Shown here piece after piece: positions 40,485-52,506 of a stretch of DNA of 64,000 nucleotides (its first letter is position 1; each line of letters opens with the position of its first letter). The stretch comes from Polynucleobacter brandtiae. Lineage in GTDB: Bacteria > Pseudomonadota > Gammaproteobacteria > Burkholderiales > Burkholderiaceae. The position numbers and the translations under genes are program-made. The notes under the pieces are model-generated. The model made no database searches, had not been told where the DNA came from, and saw only the letters and a list, made by a program, of their open reading frames with translations. The stretch covers positions 62,001-126,000 of the forward strand of contig NZ_PGTX01000004.1 of assembly GCF_002797575.1 (NCBI RefSeq), read 5' to 3'.

Positions 40485-42104
40485 CTAGGCCCTAAATTTT
40501 GAAGTGATGGGATAGCGCCAGTCGCGTCCAAATGCACGGGTGGTAACTCGCACGCCTGGGGGTGCCTGACGACGCTTATATTCATTAAGTTTGATGAGGC
40601 GAGTAACCTTTTCAACGCTTTCCATATCAAAACCAGCCTCAACAATTTGGGCAATAGATTGATTTTGTTCCATATATCGCTCCACAATACCGTCCAGAAC
40701 TTCATACGAAGGCAGGCTGTCTTGGTCTGTTTGATCTGACCGTAATTCTGCAGAGGGTGCACGGGTCAAAATCCGCTCTGGGATAACGGGGCTAAGACTA
40801 TTGCGATAGGCGCATAGCCGGTATACCAAGGTCTTGGCGATATCTTTGATGACCGCAAATCCACCGGCCATGTCCCCATATAGGGTGCAGTAACCGACAG
40901 CCATTTCACTTTTGTTGCCGGTAGTTAATACTAGGCGACCTGTTTTATTTGAGAGTGCCATCAATAAGGTACCCCGCACACGCGCTTGAATATTTTCTTC
41001 GGTTGCGTCTACCGCTAAACCTTTGAATTGTTCTGCTAAAGCTGTTTCTAGTGCATCGACTGGCGCACTGATCGGAATTTCGTCGTATTGGACATCTAAA
41101 TTTTTTGCCATTTCTCTTGCGTCAATCCAGGAGATATCAGCGGTATATCGCGAAGCCATCATGACGGTGCGAACCTGATCCGCCCCTAAGGCATCTACAG
41201 CGATAGCCAGAACCAGAGCAGAGTCAACGCCCCCTGAGAGACCGATGATCACTCCTGAAAAGCCATTCTTTCGAACATAGTCACGCACACCTAGCACTAA
41301 GGCGTGATAAGCCTGAGACTCAACACTTGATGGTAAAACTAACAACCCTTTTTCCAAATCACCCGACTTGCTGATACCAACAAAACCCAGATCTGTTTCG
41401 AACTGTGGCATAGACATCACTAGCTCGCCAATGTTGTTTAGAGCAAACGATCCACCGTCAAACACTAGTTCATCTTGACCACCCACGGCGTTGACATACA
41501 CCAGCGGCATTTTCGTAGTGGCAATATGCTGACGCAAAACCTCGATGCGGAGCACTTCTTTTTGTAGGTGGTATGGTGAGGCGTTGAGTACCAACAATAT
41601 CTCTGCACCTGCTGCATGTGCTTGTAAGGCAGGGCCGGTATGCCAAGCATCTTCACAAAGGATGAGTCCGAATTTAATGCCAGCAGCTTCAAATACGCAG
41701 GCTGTATTGCCTGCGACAAAATACCGTACCTCATCAAAGACCTCGTGATTTGGTAGCTCTTGCTTGGCATAGGCTGCAATGACCTGACCATCACGCAAAA
41801 CAGAGGCGTAGTTTTGTAGTCCGACAGGCGTCATTTTTGGGTGACCAACAATGACTGTCAGACCGGGGAATTGTTTGAGTTCAAGTATGAGTTTATTGAG
41901 CTCGATTGCAGTAGCTTTAATAAAAGCTGGGCGCAGCAACAAATCTTCAGGAGGGTAGCCCGTGAGGGATAGCTCGGGCGTTAGTACTATGGAAGCACTT
42001 TTTGCATACGCCTCAGAGGCTGCTTGCAAAATAAGCTGAGCATTGCCAGGCAAATCACCCAATAGAGGGTTGATCTGCGCTAGGGCAATAGTGGGTGAGG
42101 TCAA
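40485..42104 (-). CDS. nadE: Glutamine-dependent NAD synthetase
   Basis: Amidates nicotinic acid adenine dinucleotide to NAD, taking ammonia from glutamine. Residues 1-270 form a nitrilase-type glutaminase with the triad Glu44, Lys114 and Cys150 (LILCEDAW). The synthetase domain has the pyrophosphate loop GLSGGVDSALVLAIAVDALG and TTGNKSEMAVGYCTLYGDMAGG. The 539-residue length is normal for the short proteobacterial NadE2-like form. The start appears to be TTG 42104, 17 bp after the ppa stop; no ATG or strong ribosome-binding site is available, so coupling with ppa is likely. Confidence 0.93.
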   Translation of the reverse strand: MTSPTIALAQINPLLGDLPGNAQLILQAASEAYAKSASIVLTPELSLTGYPPEDLLLRPAFIKATAIELNKLILELKQFPGLTVIVGHPKMTPVGLQNYASVLRDGQVIAAYAKQELPNHEVFDEVRYFVAGNTACVFEAAGIKFGLILCEDAWHTGPALQAHAAGAEILLVLNASPYHLQKEVLRIEVLRQHIATTKMPLVYVNAVGGQDELVFDGGSFALNNIGELVMSMPQFETDLGFVGISKSGDLEKGLLVLPSSVESQAYHALVLGVRDYVRKNGFSGVIIGLSGGVDSALVLAIAVDALGADQVRTVMMASRYTADISWIDAREMAKNLDVQYDEIPISAPVDALETALAEQFKGLAVDATEENIQARVRGTLLMALSNKTGRLVLTTGNKSEMAVGYCTLYGDMAGGFAVIKDIAKTLVYRLCAYRNSLSPVIPERILTRAPSAELRSDQTDQDSLPSYEVLDGIVERYMEQNQSIAQIVEAGFDMESVEKVTRLIKLNEYKRRQAPPGVRVTTRAFGRDWRYPITSKFRA

Positions 42105-42121
42105 TGTGGGTAACTCAAAGA

Positions 42122-42658
42122 TTATTTTTGTGACTTCGCATAACCTTCAATACCTTCAAGAATTTCTTTATGAGCATCAGCTACACCACTCCAACCTTTT
42201 ACCTTGACCCACTTACCCTTTTCGAGGTCTTTATAGTGCTCAAAGAAATGCTGAATCTGATTGAGTTGCAATTCGTGTAAGTCTTCGGGCTTTTGCAAAT
42301 GCTTATAAATAGGCAAAATTTTATCTTCAGGAACAGCTAATAATTTAGCATCCTGGCCACCTTCATCTTCCATCAGCAAAACACCAATAGCACGGCAACT
42401 GATTACCGAACCTGGGAAGAGTGGGAACGGTGTCATCACCAGAACATCAACAGGATCGCCGTCACCAGCGATGGTTTGTGGGATGTAACCATAGTTGCAT
42501 GGATAGTGCATGGCTGTACCCATAAAGCGATCTACGAAGAGTGCGCCGCTTTCCTTATCCACTTCGTACTTTACTGGATCTGCATTCATTGGGATCTCAA
42601 TAATGACGTTAAAACTTTCGGGGATTTTCTTGCCTGGGCTGACTTTGTCGTAACTCAT
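42122..42658 (-). CDS. ppa: Inorganic pyrophosphatase
   Basis: Hydrolyses pyrophosphate and so pulls biosynthetic reactions forward, including the NAD synthetase step encoded next to it. The 178-residue product is family [20 protein letters not shown], the signature [14 protein letters not shown] near residues 66-79, and KWVKVKGW near 148. The start follows GGAG at 7 nt. It is upstream of nadE by 17 bp, probably one operon ppa-nadE-glnB. Confidence 0.96.
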   Translation of the reverse strand: MSYDKVSPGKKIPESFNVIIEIPMNADPVKYEVDKESGALFVDRFMGTAMHYPCNYGYIPQTIAGDGDPVDVLVMTPFPLFPGSVISCRAIGVLLMEDEGGQDAKLLAVPEDKILPIYKHLQKPEDLHELQLNQIQHFFEHYKDLEKGKWVKVKGWSGVADAHKEILEGIEGYAKSQK

Positions 42659-42764
42659 GAATACTCCAATTGGTGATTAATATATATTTTGATTAAAACC
42701 AAAATAATAGGGTGTGGCGAATAAAAAATAAATACTAAATCTAATCAGGTTTTATTTTAAGGCT

Positions 42765-46073
<3,309 letters not shown>

Positions 46074-46086
46074 GATGAGATTAGTG

Positions 46087-46797
46087 ATGATCGCAAGGAT
46101 GGTCCGTAAATTTGTATCCGCTTTCACCATCGGTATCTGTATTCAGGTGGCTGCAATCCCAATCAATCATGCTATGGCCGCCGATGTGCAAACCGGTGTT
46201 GAGCAATTGCGCCAGTTTGTGCGCAATTCAAAGACAGCCGAAGGGGATTTTGTGCAGCAACAATTGCGCGCTCCAAAAGCTGGCGAGTCGCAAGATAAGG
46301 GCTTGAAAGTTGTTCGTCAAACACAGGGGCGCTTTATTTTTCAGCGGCCAGGGCGTTTTGTCTGGGATACCCAAAAGCCATATGAGCAAAAATTGATTGC
46401 CGATGGTAAACAGCTGATCCTATGGGATAAAGATTTAAATCAAGCTACCTTTAGACCTGCGGGTCAAGCTCTTGCTACTACACCAGCCGCCATTCTTTTT
46501 GGAGAGACTTCCTTAGATCAGCACTTTGATTTAATGGAGGGCGAAAGTCGTTTGGGTATGCAATGGGTTTCGCTGTCACCCAAGAAAAGCCCGACTGCCA
46601 AGGGTGGGAGTGACATGCCCTACACCAAGATTGCGATTGGTATGAGCAATGGATTACCAAAAGCATTGGAGCTGATAGATGGGCTGGGCAGTATTGTTTT
46701 GGTAACTTTGGATAAGATCCAATTAAATATTGATTTACCGGCTAACCGATTTAATTTCGTACCACCCCAAGGCGCAGAGGTTTTACGCCTGAACTAA
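46087..46797 (+). CDS. lolA: Outer-membrane lipoprotein carrier protein
   Basis: LolA carries lipoproteins through the periplasm from LolCDE to LolB. The product has a signal peptide ending AMAAD and the family sequence GVEQLRQFVRNSKTAEGDFVQQ, GRFIFQRPGRFVWDTQKPYEQKLIADGKQLILWDKDLNQAT, and a C-terminal RFNFVPPQGAEVL. Candidate starts are ATG 46075, 46087 and 46099; GAGAT 5 nt before 46087 favours the middle one (236 residues). It begins 13 bp after the ftsK stop, as in many Proteobacteria. Confidence 0.9.
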   Translation: MIARMVRKFVSAFTIGICIQVAAIPINHAMAADVQTGVEQLRQFVRNSKTAEGDFVQQQLRAPKAGESQDKGLKVVRQTQGRFIFQRPGRFVWDTQKPYEQKLIADGKQLILWDKDLNQATFRPAGQALATTPAAILFGETSLDQHFDLMEGESRLGMQWVSLSPKKSPTAKGGSDMPYTKIAIGMSNGLPKALELIDGLGSIVLVTLDKIQLNIDLPANRFNFVPPQGAEVLRLN

Positions 46798-46885
46798 AAA
46801 TAGCTGATAAAAATCGGATTAGTAGCTGATAAGCAGCCACAAAGTAGCTGCAGCAAGATATTCCATTGATAAACATTGAATTTGA

Positions 46886-48211
<1,326 letters not shown>

Positions 48212-48305
48212 CTAAGCGAGCGGGCCATTGCAAATAAGTGGGTTGAACCAATAATTGCCTTACGCCAACCCCTCTTACAAGTTAGGGGCGGTTGTTATGA
48301 ATGGC

Positions 48306-48311
48306 TATAAT
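48306..48311 (+). promoter_or_regulatory. Consensus -10 box of the tRNA-Ser gene
   Basis: A perfect TATAAT, 13 bp before the first base of the tRNA. No convincing -35 sequence sits at standard spacing. Confidence 0.5.
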
Positions 48312-48324
48312 CCTTTTACGGTTC

Positions 48325-48414
<90 letters not shown>

Positions 48415-48457
48415 TAAAGTCTTTAAGTCCTTGATTAATATAGGTATTTTCCATAAA

Positions 48458-48480
48458 GTCCCGCCAGCAGCGGGGCTTTT
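48458..48480 (+). terminator. Terminator after tRNA-Ser
   Basis: A 7-bp stem GTCCCGC with GCGGGGC (one G-T pair) around CAGCA, then TTTT. It is the first part of repeat copy A; an improved copy recurs at 49752. Confidence 0.75.
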
Positions 48481-48573
48481 GCATTTCAAATTCTCTCTGC
48501 GTTTGCCTTAGCCCGTATTTTTAGCCTCATTCCTAGCTTTCTCTCAGAACGTCTTTTTGACGGTTTACTTAGG
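48459..48573 (+). repeat. 115-bp direct repeat, copy A, after tRNA-Ser
   Basis: This segment aligns without gaps to 49753-49867; by eye about 98 of 115 positions agree, and the last 40 bp (cattcc...acttagg) are nearly identical. It starts 44 nt after the CCA end of tRNA-Ser. Copy B has the same spacing to a decayed tRNA 3' end, so the repeated unit includes the tRNA end. Confidence 0.85.
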
Positions 48574-48677
48574 TTGTTTGCAGCTGCAAACAAGGCCTGA
48601 TTTCATCGCAAAATGTACGATGTGCCACAAATAAATTGAGTAGGATTTAAGCGTCTATCTTGCGCAAATTGCGCGAG

Positions 48678-49148
48678 TTAATTTGATTGCGTTTTTGACT
48701 CTTTGAGTAAAGTTTCCCAGTCATCAGGTGGATGACCTTTCCCTAGCATTTTGGAAAATACACGATAGGCATCATCCTTGCTTTCGTAAGCACGTTTAGT
48801 ATTTTCATCATTCACCCAGACATATACGATGATCTTGCTTGCTTCGTGATATCGAAAGAACAATCGATATTGTGCGAAGAATTTCGCTCTTAACCAGTGC
48901 TTATGATCCTCACCAAGTGTATTGCCTTGCCGATATACCGGTAGTGTTGGATCTTGTGGAATGACTTCGTATGCCAGTTTAAGAATGGCAGCCAATCGTT
49001 TGGCCGCATTTTTATTTTGATATGTTGCAGGATTCTTTTCTTTAAGCGAGGCGACTTCATTCGTTAGGACTTGAACTTGATCCAGAAACAAAGGGTGCGC
49101 AAAGATGCTCCAGCCTGCAATGATCAGAGGTGATGGCTTTGTAGAAAT
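48678..49148 (-). CDS. yhaV: YhaV-family toxin of a type II toxin-antitoxin system, apparent ATT start
   Basis: A RelE-superfamily ribonuclease toxin. The sequence aligns with E. coli YhaV over its whole length: GWSIFAHPLF at the N-terminus, NKNAAKRLAAILKL, YRLFFRYHEASKIIVYVWVNDENTKRAYESKDDAYRVFSKML, then GHPPDDWETL. The GWSIFAHP part lies upstream of the first usual start codon (TTG 49091). In frame with it, the only position after the stop and correctly spaced from GAGG is ATT 49148, giving 156 residues against 154 in E. coli. Either translation starts at ATT, or the start codon was lost and the toxin is silent. The antitoxin gene ends 2 bp upstream. Confidence 0.82.
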   Translation of the reverse strand: MSTKPSPLIIAGWSIFAHPLFLDQVQVLTNEVASLKEKNPATYQNKNAAKRLAAILKLAYEVIPQDPTLPVYRQGNTLGEDHKHWLRAKFFAQYRLFFRYHEASKIIVYVWVNDENTKRAYESKDDAYRVFSKMLGKGHPPDDWETLLKESKTQSN

Positions 49149-49150
49149 GA

Positions 49151-49483
49151 TTAAGCCTCATCATCTGGTAGGGGGGCCTCTAAATCAAACTGCACCTTGC
49201 CTACCAACAATTGCAGGCGTTCAACCCAGGCGCTATCGAGTGCTTGTAAGCGCTCGGGATGGGTGGTCAGATCATGGGATAAAAAATGGAGGAAGTGGCC
49301 CAATACTGGATCGTCAGACTTAGTCTCTTGCCCGCGACTCAACAGCACCTCTCCGTTGTCCAAAATGGCGTAATGCACCTTATCGCGCTTGCCCAGTTTT
49401 AATGCCTGACGAATAGGCTCGGGGACAGTCGTTTGATAGCGATCGGTTAGGGTAGATTCAGTTTCAAGTACGGCGGTAGGCAT
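49151..49483 (-). CDS. prlF: PrlF/SohA-family antitoxin
   Basis: The antitoxin partner of YhaV, with an AbrB-like swapped-hairpin DNA-binding N-terminus (ESTLTDRYQTTVPEPIRQALKLGKRDKVHYAIL) and an acidic C-terminus that binds the toxin. I set the start at the second of two adjacent ATG codons (49483), 7 nt after GGGAG, giving 110 residues. An ATG at 49519 would sit at the predicted transcription start without a ribosome-binding site. A 20-bp perfect palindrome overlaps the promoter and is the likely operator. The toxin gene follows 2 bp after the stop. Confidence 0.85.
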   Translation of the reverse strand: MPTAVLETESTLTDRYQTTVPEPIRQALKLGKRDKVHYAILDNGEVLLSRGQETKSDDPVLGHFLHFLSHDLTTHPERLQALDSAWVERLQLLVGKVQFDLEAPLPDDEA

Positions 49484-49526
49484 CATTTGGCTCCCGGAAA
49501 AAGTGAGAGAGGTATTCATAAGGTAA

Positions 49527-49555
49527 ATGGTAATGCAATTGCATTACCAAGTCAA
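49527..49555 (-). promoter_or_regulatory. Promoter and palindromic operator of prlF-yhaV
   Basis: On the minus strand TTGACT (49555-49550) and TACCAT (49532-49527) are 17 bp apart. The spacer is nearly filled by a perfect 20-bp palindrome at 49529-49548 (GGTAATGCAA and its complement). Autorepression by the antitoxin or complex is expected for this family; the exact binding site is inference. Confidence 0.7.
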
Positions 49556-49642
49556 TACCTGTCTACGGGAGAGAATTTGTGATTGTGAAAATATCCATAA
49601 GCTATTGTTTTTAAACAATAAAATTTGACTATGTAGGCATTA

Positions 49643-49708
49643 GGAGCTATAATGTAAAGGTGGGAATCTAGCTCGATACTGCGGGTTCGCGTCGTGATTG
49701 CTCCGCCA
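49643..49708 (+). pseudogene. Decayed tRNA remnant, repeat of the tRNA-Ser 3' end
   Basis: Bases 49684-49708 keep GGGTTCG and CTCCGCCA of the tRNA-Ser 3' end at the same 26-nt spacing, but the middle has changed and the T-stem no longer pairs well. GGAGC at 49643 could pair with GCTCC at 49700, giving a 66-nt tRNA-like outline with no usable D or anticodon arm. The CCA end is exactly 1294 bp after that of tRNA-Ser, the same distance as between the 115-bp repeats. It is probably an old attachment-site copy. Confidence 0.6.
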
Positions 49709-49751
49709 AGTAGTCTTAGTAATTTGCCTCTCAGCGCAAAATACCGCAGGA

Positions 49752-49774
49752 GCCCCGCCAACAGCGGGGCTTTT
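49752..49774 (+). terminator. Duplicate of the tRNA-Ser terminator
   Basis: A perfect GCCCCGC/GCGGGGC stem with loop CAACA followed by TTTT, within repeat copy B. It follows a decayed tRNA, so it may have no present client. Confidence 0.7.
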
Positions 49775-49867
49775 GCATTTCTAAATCTCTCTACGGTTGG
49801 TTTAATCCTATATTTTTGCCTCATTCCCAGCTTTCTCTCAGAACGTCTTTTTGACGGTTCACTTAGG
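49753..49867 (+). repeat. 115-bp direct repeat, copy B
   Basis: Gap-free partner of 48459-48573. It ends 13 bp before the stop of the convergent serine recombinase gene. The stretch 49556-49879 holds no gene, only this repeat, the terminator and the tRNA remnant. Confidence 0.85.
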
Positions 49868-49879
49868 GCTGGCTTTGGG

Positions 49880-51574
49880 CTAATTGATGCCCAGTATCTT
49901 GCGCTGCTCATCCCAATCATGAGGTAGTGGAAGTAATTGTTTTAAGGAGTTAGCTGTAAGTGTATGGGGTTGCTGGCCATTTAAGATTGCTCTGACAATA
50001 TCTGGAGCCAAGAAGGCGCGATGGATAGTGTTGGTGATGTAAGGCGTTGTTACACGCTCAGCTTTTGCAATCTCTGCGAGAGATTTAGCTTTTCCAGAGG
50101 TCAGTTGTTCTAACCAAGCTTGCCCCTTTTGAATCGATGCCACTAATACTGCATCTGCTGACTGTCTCTGAGATTGGTTACCCACTAATAATTTCATACC
50201 AAATCCGCAGCGCTCAATCTTGGCTTGGGTGGTGATAATCAGTTCGGATGCTTTAGTGGTCACTTTATTAGTCATATGATTCGGTTCCTCCTTAAGAAGA
50301 ACATGTGGCTTGATTGTTATTTGGATTTCATCTGGAAGCACTCTGACTCCACTTGCCAATCGATGAATCAATTCATAACGCTCTTTACCTTCTTGCTTGA
50401 CCAATTCAAGATGCTCATGGATGGATCGAATGAGTGTCTGAACTTGGTTTGACTCTGGCTGCAAAAAATCTAAGATACTGGTCTCATCAGTAAGCCAATT
50501 TTGCAGTTGATTGATCACTAAGGTTTCAAGTTCTTGAGCTGGGATGCGAATACCCTCTGGAGCTGCTTGTCTGCAATTGGTGATCAAGGGCTCCGATACA
50601 TAGTAACGATAGCGCTTACTTTTCTTTTGGCTATGTGATGGCACGAGCCGGTGGCCTTGCTCATCTACTACTAGACCTAAGAGCAAACTATCGGATGGCG
50701 CTGATTTACGCTTGTACTCACTTTGGCGATTGCTAAGCAACTGTTCTTGAGTGGCATCCCAAGTCCCCATGTCAATAATGGCTGGATGTTGACCTTCATA
50801 AATCTTGTCAATGTGAGCAATCTTGCCAATGTAGACGGGGTTGGTCAGAATTTTATAGAAATGCCCGCGGGAGAACGCTTTGCCTCCAAAGGTGCGTTCA
50901 GTAGAGGTGATACGTAGTGGGGTGGTGATCCCCTGGGCATCTAATTCGTATTTAAGGGTGCGAACATTTTTAAGAATCAGATACCGATCGTAAATATGGC
51001 GTACTAAATTAGCCTGCTCTTCATGAATAGCTAAAGTGCGATCTTTGGCCACATAACCCATATGCGGAGTACCACCCATCCACATTCCCTTCGCTTTAGA
51101 AGCGGCAATCTTGTCCCGAATGCGCTCACCCGTGACCTCTCTCTCAAACTGCGCAAAGGACAGAAGAACATTGAGCGTTAATCGCCCCATGGAGGACGTA
51201 GTATTAAATTGCTGGGTTACGGATACAAAGGAAACCCCCTTGGCATCAAACTGTTCCACAATCTTGGCAAAGTCCGCTAGCGACCTTGTTAGGCGATCGA
51301 CTTTATAGACAACGACGACTTGTACCTTCTTTTGATCAATGTCTAAAAGAAGTTGCGCCAGACCAGGGCGATCCATATTGCCACCTGAATATCCCCCATC
51401 ATCATAAAAGGTCGGAATCAGTTTCCAGCCTTCATGCTGCTGACTCTTAATAAAGGCCTCGCACGCTTCTCTTTGGGCATCAAGCGAGTTAAACCCTTGC
51501 TCGAGTCCCTCTTCGGAAGATTTACGGGTATAGATGGCGCATCGCAAACTACCCGTATTTATTTTGCTAGCCAT
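49880..51574 (-). CDS. Large serine recombinase (resolvase/invertase family)
   Basis: A site-specific recombinase likely to move the element. The N-terminal resolvase domain has the catalytic serine at position 19 in YTRKSSEEG, the GYSGGNMDRPGLAQLL and VYKVDRLTRS motifs, and ends with FAQFEREVTGERIRDKI. The recombinase domain follows (about 170-290, with HFYKILTNPVYIGK). The zinc-ribbon cysteines of many large serine integrases are not visible. The last 100 residues look like a helix-turn-helix tail (LAEIAKAERVTTPYITNTI). It starts directly after the DUF2924 stop (TAGATG). The order DUF3489-DUF2924-recombinase is a recurring proteobacterial module. Confidence 0.92.
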   Translation of the reverse strand: MASKINTGSLRCAIYTRKSSEEGLEQGFNSLDAQREACEAFIKSQQHEGWKLIPTFYDDGGYSGGNMDRPGLAQLLLDIDQKKVQVVVVYKVDRLTRSLADFAKIVEQFDAKGVSFVSVTQQFNTTSSMGRLTLNVLLSFAQFEREVTGERIRDKIAASKAKGMWMGGTPHMGYVAKDRTLAIHEEQANLVRHIYDRYLILKNVRTLKYELDAQGITTPLRITSTERTFGGKAFSRGHFYKILTNPVYIGKIAHIDKIYEGQHPAIIDMGTWDATQEQLLSNRQSEYKRKSAPSDSLLLGLVVDEQGHRLVPSHSQKKSKRYRYYVSEPLITNCRQAAPEGIRIPAQELETLVINQLQNWLTDETSILDFLQPESNQVQTLIRSIHEHLELVKQEGKERYELIHRLASGVRVLPDEIQITIKPHVLLKEEPNHMTNKVTTKASELIITTQAKIERCGFGMKLLVGNQSQRQSADAVLVASIQKGQAWLEQLTSGKAKSLAEIAKAERVTTPYITNTIHRAFLAPDIVRAILNGQQPHTLTANSLKQLLPLPHDWDEQRKILGIN

Positions 51575-51961
51575 CTATTTTTTCAAGCCAAAGAACACGG
51601 GTCCTGACCAGGCGGTCCCGGTAATCGCTTTAGCAATCGCCGATAAGCTCTTATAGATTTGATCCTCATGTAAGTACCCATCAGCCAGAACGGTGACTTG
51701 ATGAGTTTGATCTTTCCAGACCCGAATCAGGCGTGAGCCAATAGCGGGTTGATTGATGGAGATGGGTTTACCGGATTGCAACTGGCGTTTTTCACTACCG
51801 GATAATCCTCCCATCGCTTTGGCTTGAATTTGCCAAGCGATGGCACCGCGCAAAATATTTTCTCTAGCAAGGTGTGGGGCAGGCACTTCAAAGAGCACCT
51901 GCCATTCTTTAGCCAGTTCTGCGCGGCTCATCGCTTGCAGTTCTTGTAGGGCTGCTTTCAT
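51575..51961 (-). CDS. DUF2924 family protein
   Basis: A 128-residue protein of a family found beside serine recombinases; function unknown. Family marks are MSRAELAKEWQVLFEVPAPHLARENILRGAIAWQIQ, then SRLIRVWKDQTHQVTVLADGY and a closing YKSLSAIAKAITGTAWSGPVFFGL, a segment that resembles a DNA-modifying or DNA-binding module. It overlaps the DUF3489 gene by 4 bp (ATGA) and touches the recombinase start, so all three are co-translated. A role as recombination directionality or accessory factor is inference. Confidence 0.85.
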   Translation of the reverse strand: MKAALQELQAMSRAELAKEWQVLFEVPAPHLARENILRGAIAWQIQAKAMGGLSGSEKRQLQSGKPISINQPAIGSRLIRVWKDQTHQVTVLADGYLHEDQIYKSLSAIAKAITGTAWSGPVFFGLKK

Positions 51962-52341
51962 ATTTTGGATTGGGTAATTTGATACATATAGATGCCATCT
52001 ACTGTGTGCCGCACTATATGGAGTCCTAATTTTTTACGTAAGGTTCCGCTGATATACCCCCGGATCGAGTGGGCTTGCCATCCAAGAGTGTGCATTAGCT
52101 CCTCTAGGCTTGAGCCTTGAGGCTGGCTCAGTAAATCAATACATTGGGATTGTTTGGTCGGCTTTAGCAAGCGAGGGGGTGTGATTGATGATGGAGCTGA
52201 GGATGCCGCTGATGTAACCACTGCCTTCTTAAGAGATTTGGCGGCAACCTTTTTCTGAGGTTGCGCCATCTCAGGAGTGATGACTTTTGGTGTTGGCAGC
52301 TTGAGTATTGGTTTGGTAGTTTTTGATAATACAACTCGCAT
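51958..52341 (-). CDS. DUF3489 family protein
   Basis: A 127-residue protein: a basic, Lys/Ala/Pro-rich N-terminal half, then a winged-helix-like part, CIDLLSQPQGSSLEELMHTLGWQAHSIRGYISGTLRKKLGL, typical of DUF3489. It probably binds DNA. It opens the three-gene recombinase operon; ATG 52341 follows AGGAGCC, the same sequence used by the methyltransferase gene of this element. A strong hairpin ends right before that site. Confidence 0.85.
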   Translation of the reverse strand: MRVVLSKTTKPILKLPTPKVITPEMAQPQKKVAAKSLKKAVVTSAASSAPSSITPPRLLKPTKQSQCIDLLSQPQGSSLEELMHTLGWQAHSIRGYISGTLRKKLGLHIVRHTVDGIYMYQITQSKI

Positions 52342-52350
52342 AAAGGCTCC

Positions 52351-52386
52351 TGGTGTTGATATTTCCCTATTGAAATAACAACACCA
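52351..52386 (-). promoter_or_regulatory. Leader hairpin before the DUF3489-DUF2924-recombinase operon
   Basis: TGGTGTTG pairs with CAACACCA (8 bp) and, after a 2-nt internal loop, ATTTC with GAAAT (5 bp). On the minus strand the hairpin ends at the Shine-Dalgarno GGAG. It may be an RNA switch or a protein-binding palindrome. Confidence 0.5.
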
Positions 52387-52506
52387 GTAACGCTCTGAAG
52401 AGCCACAAGATCAAGTCAATTAGCCCCTAAACCCAAACTTATTTACTTGACTTGTAGGTATGGCTATGGACGGTGTTTGAGGTCATAGCAAAGTGCCTTG
52501 TTAGTC

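Noticed and set aside
49552-49920. 122-codon minus-strand frame across repeat copy B and the recombinase end
   Set aside because: It covers the repeat, the terminator and the tRNA remnant, resembles no protein and overlaps the recombinase 3' end.
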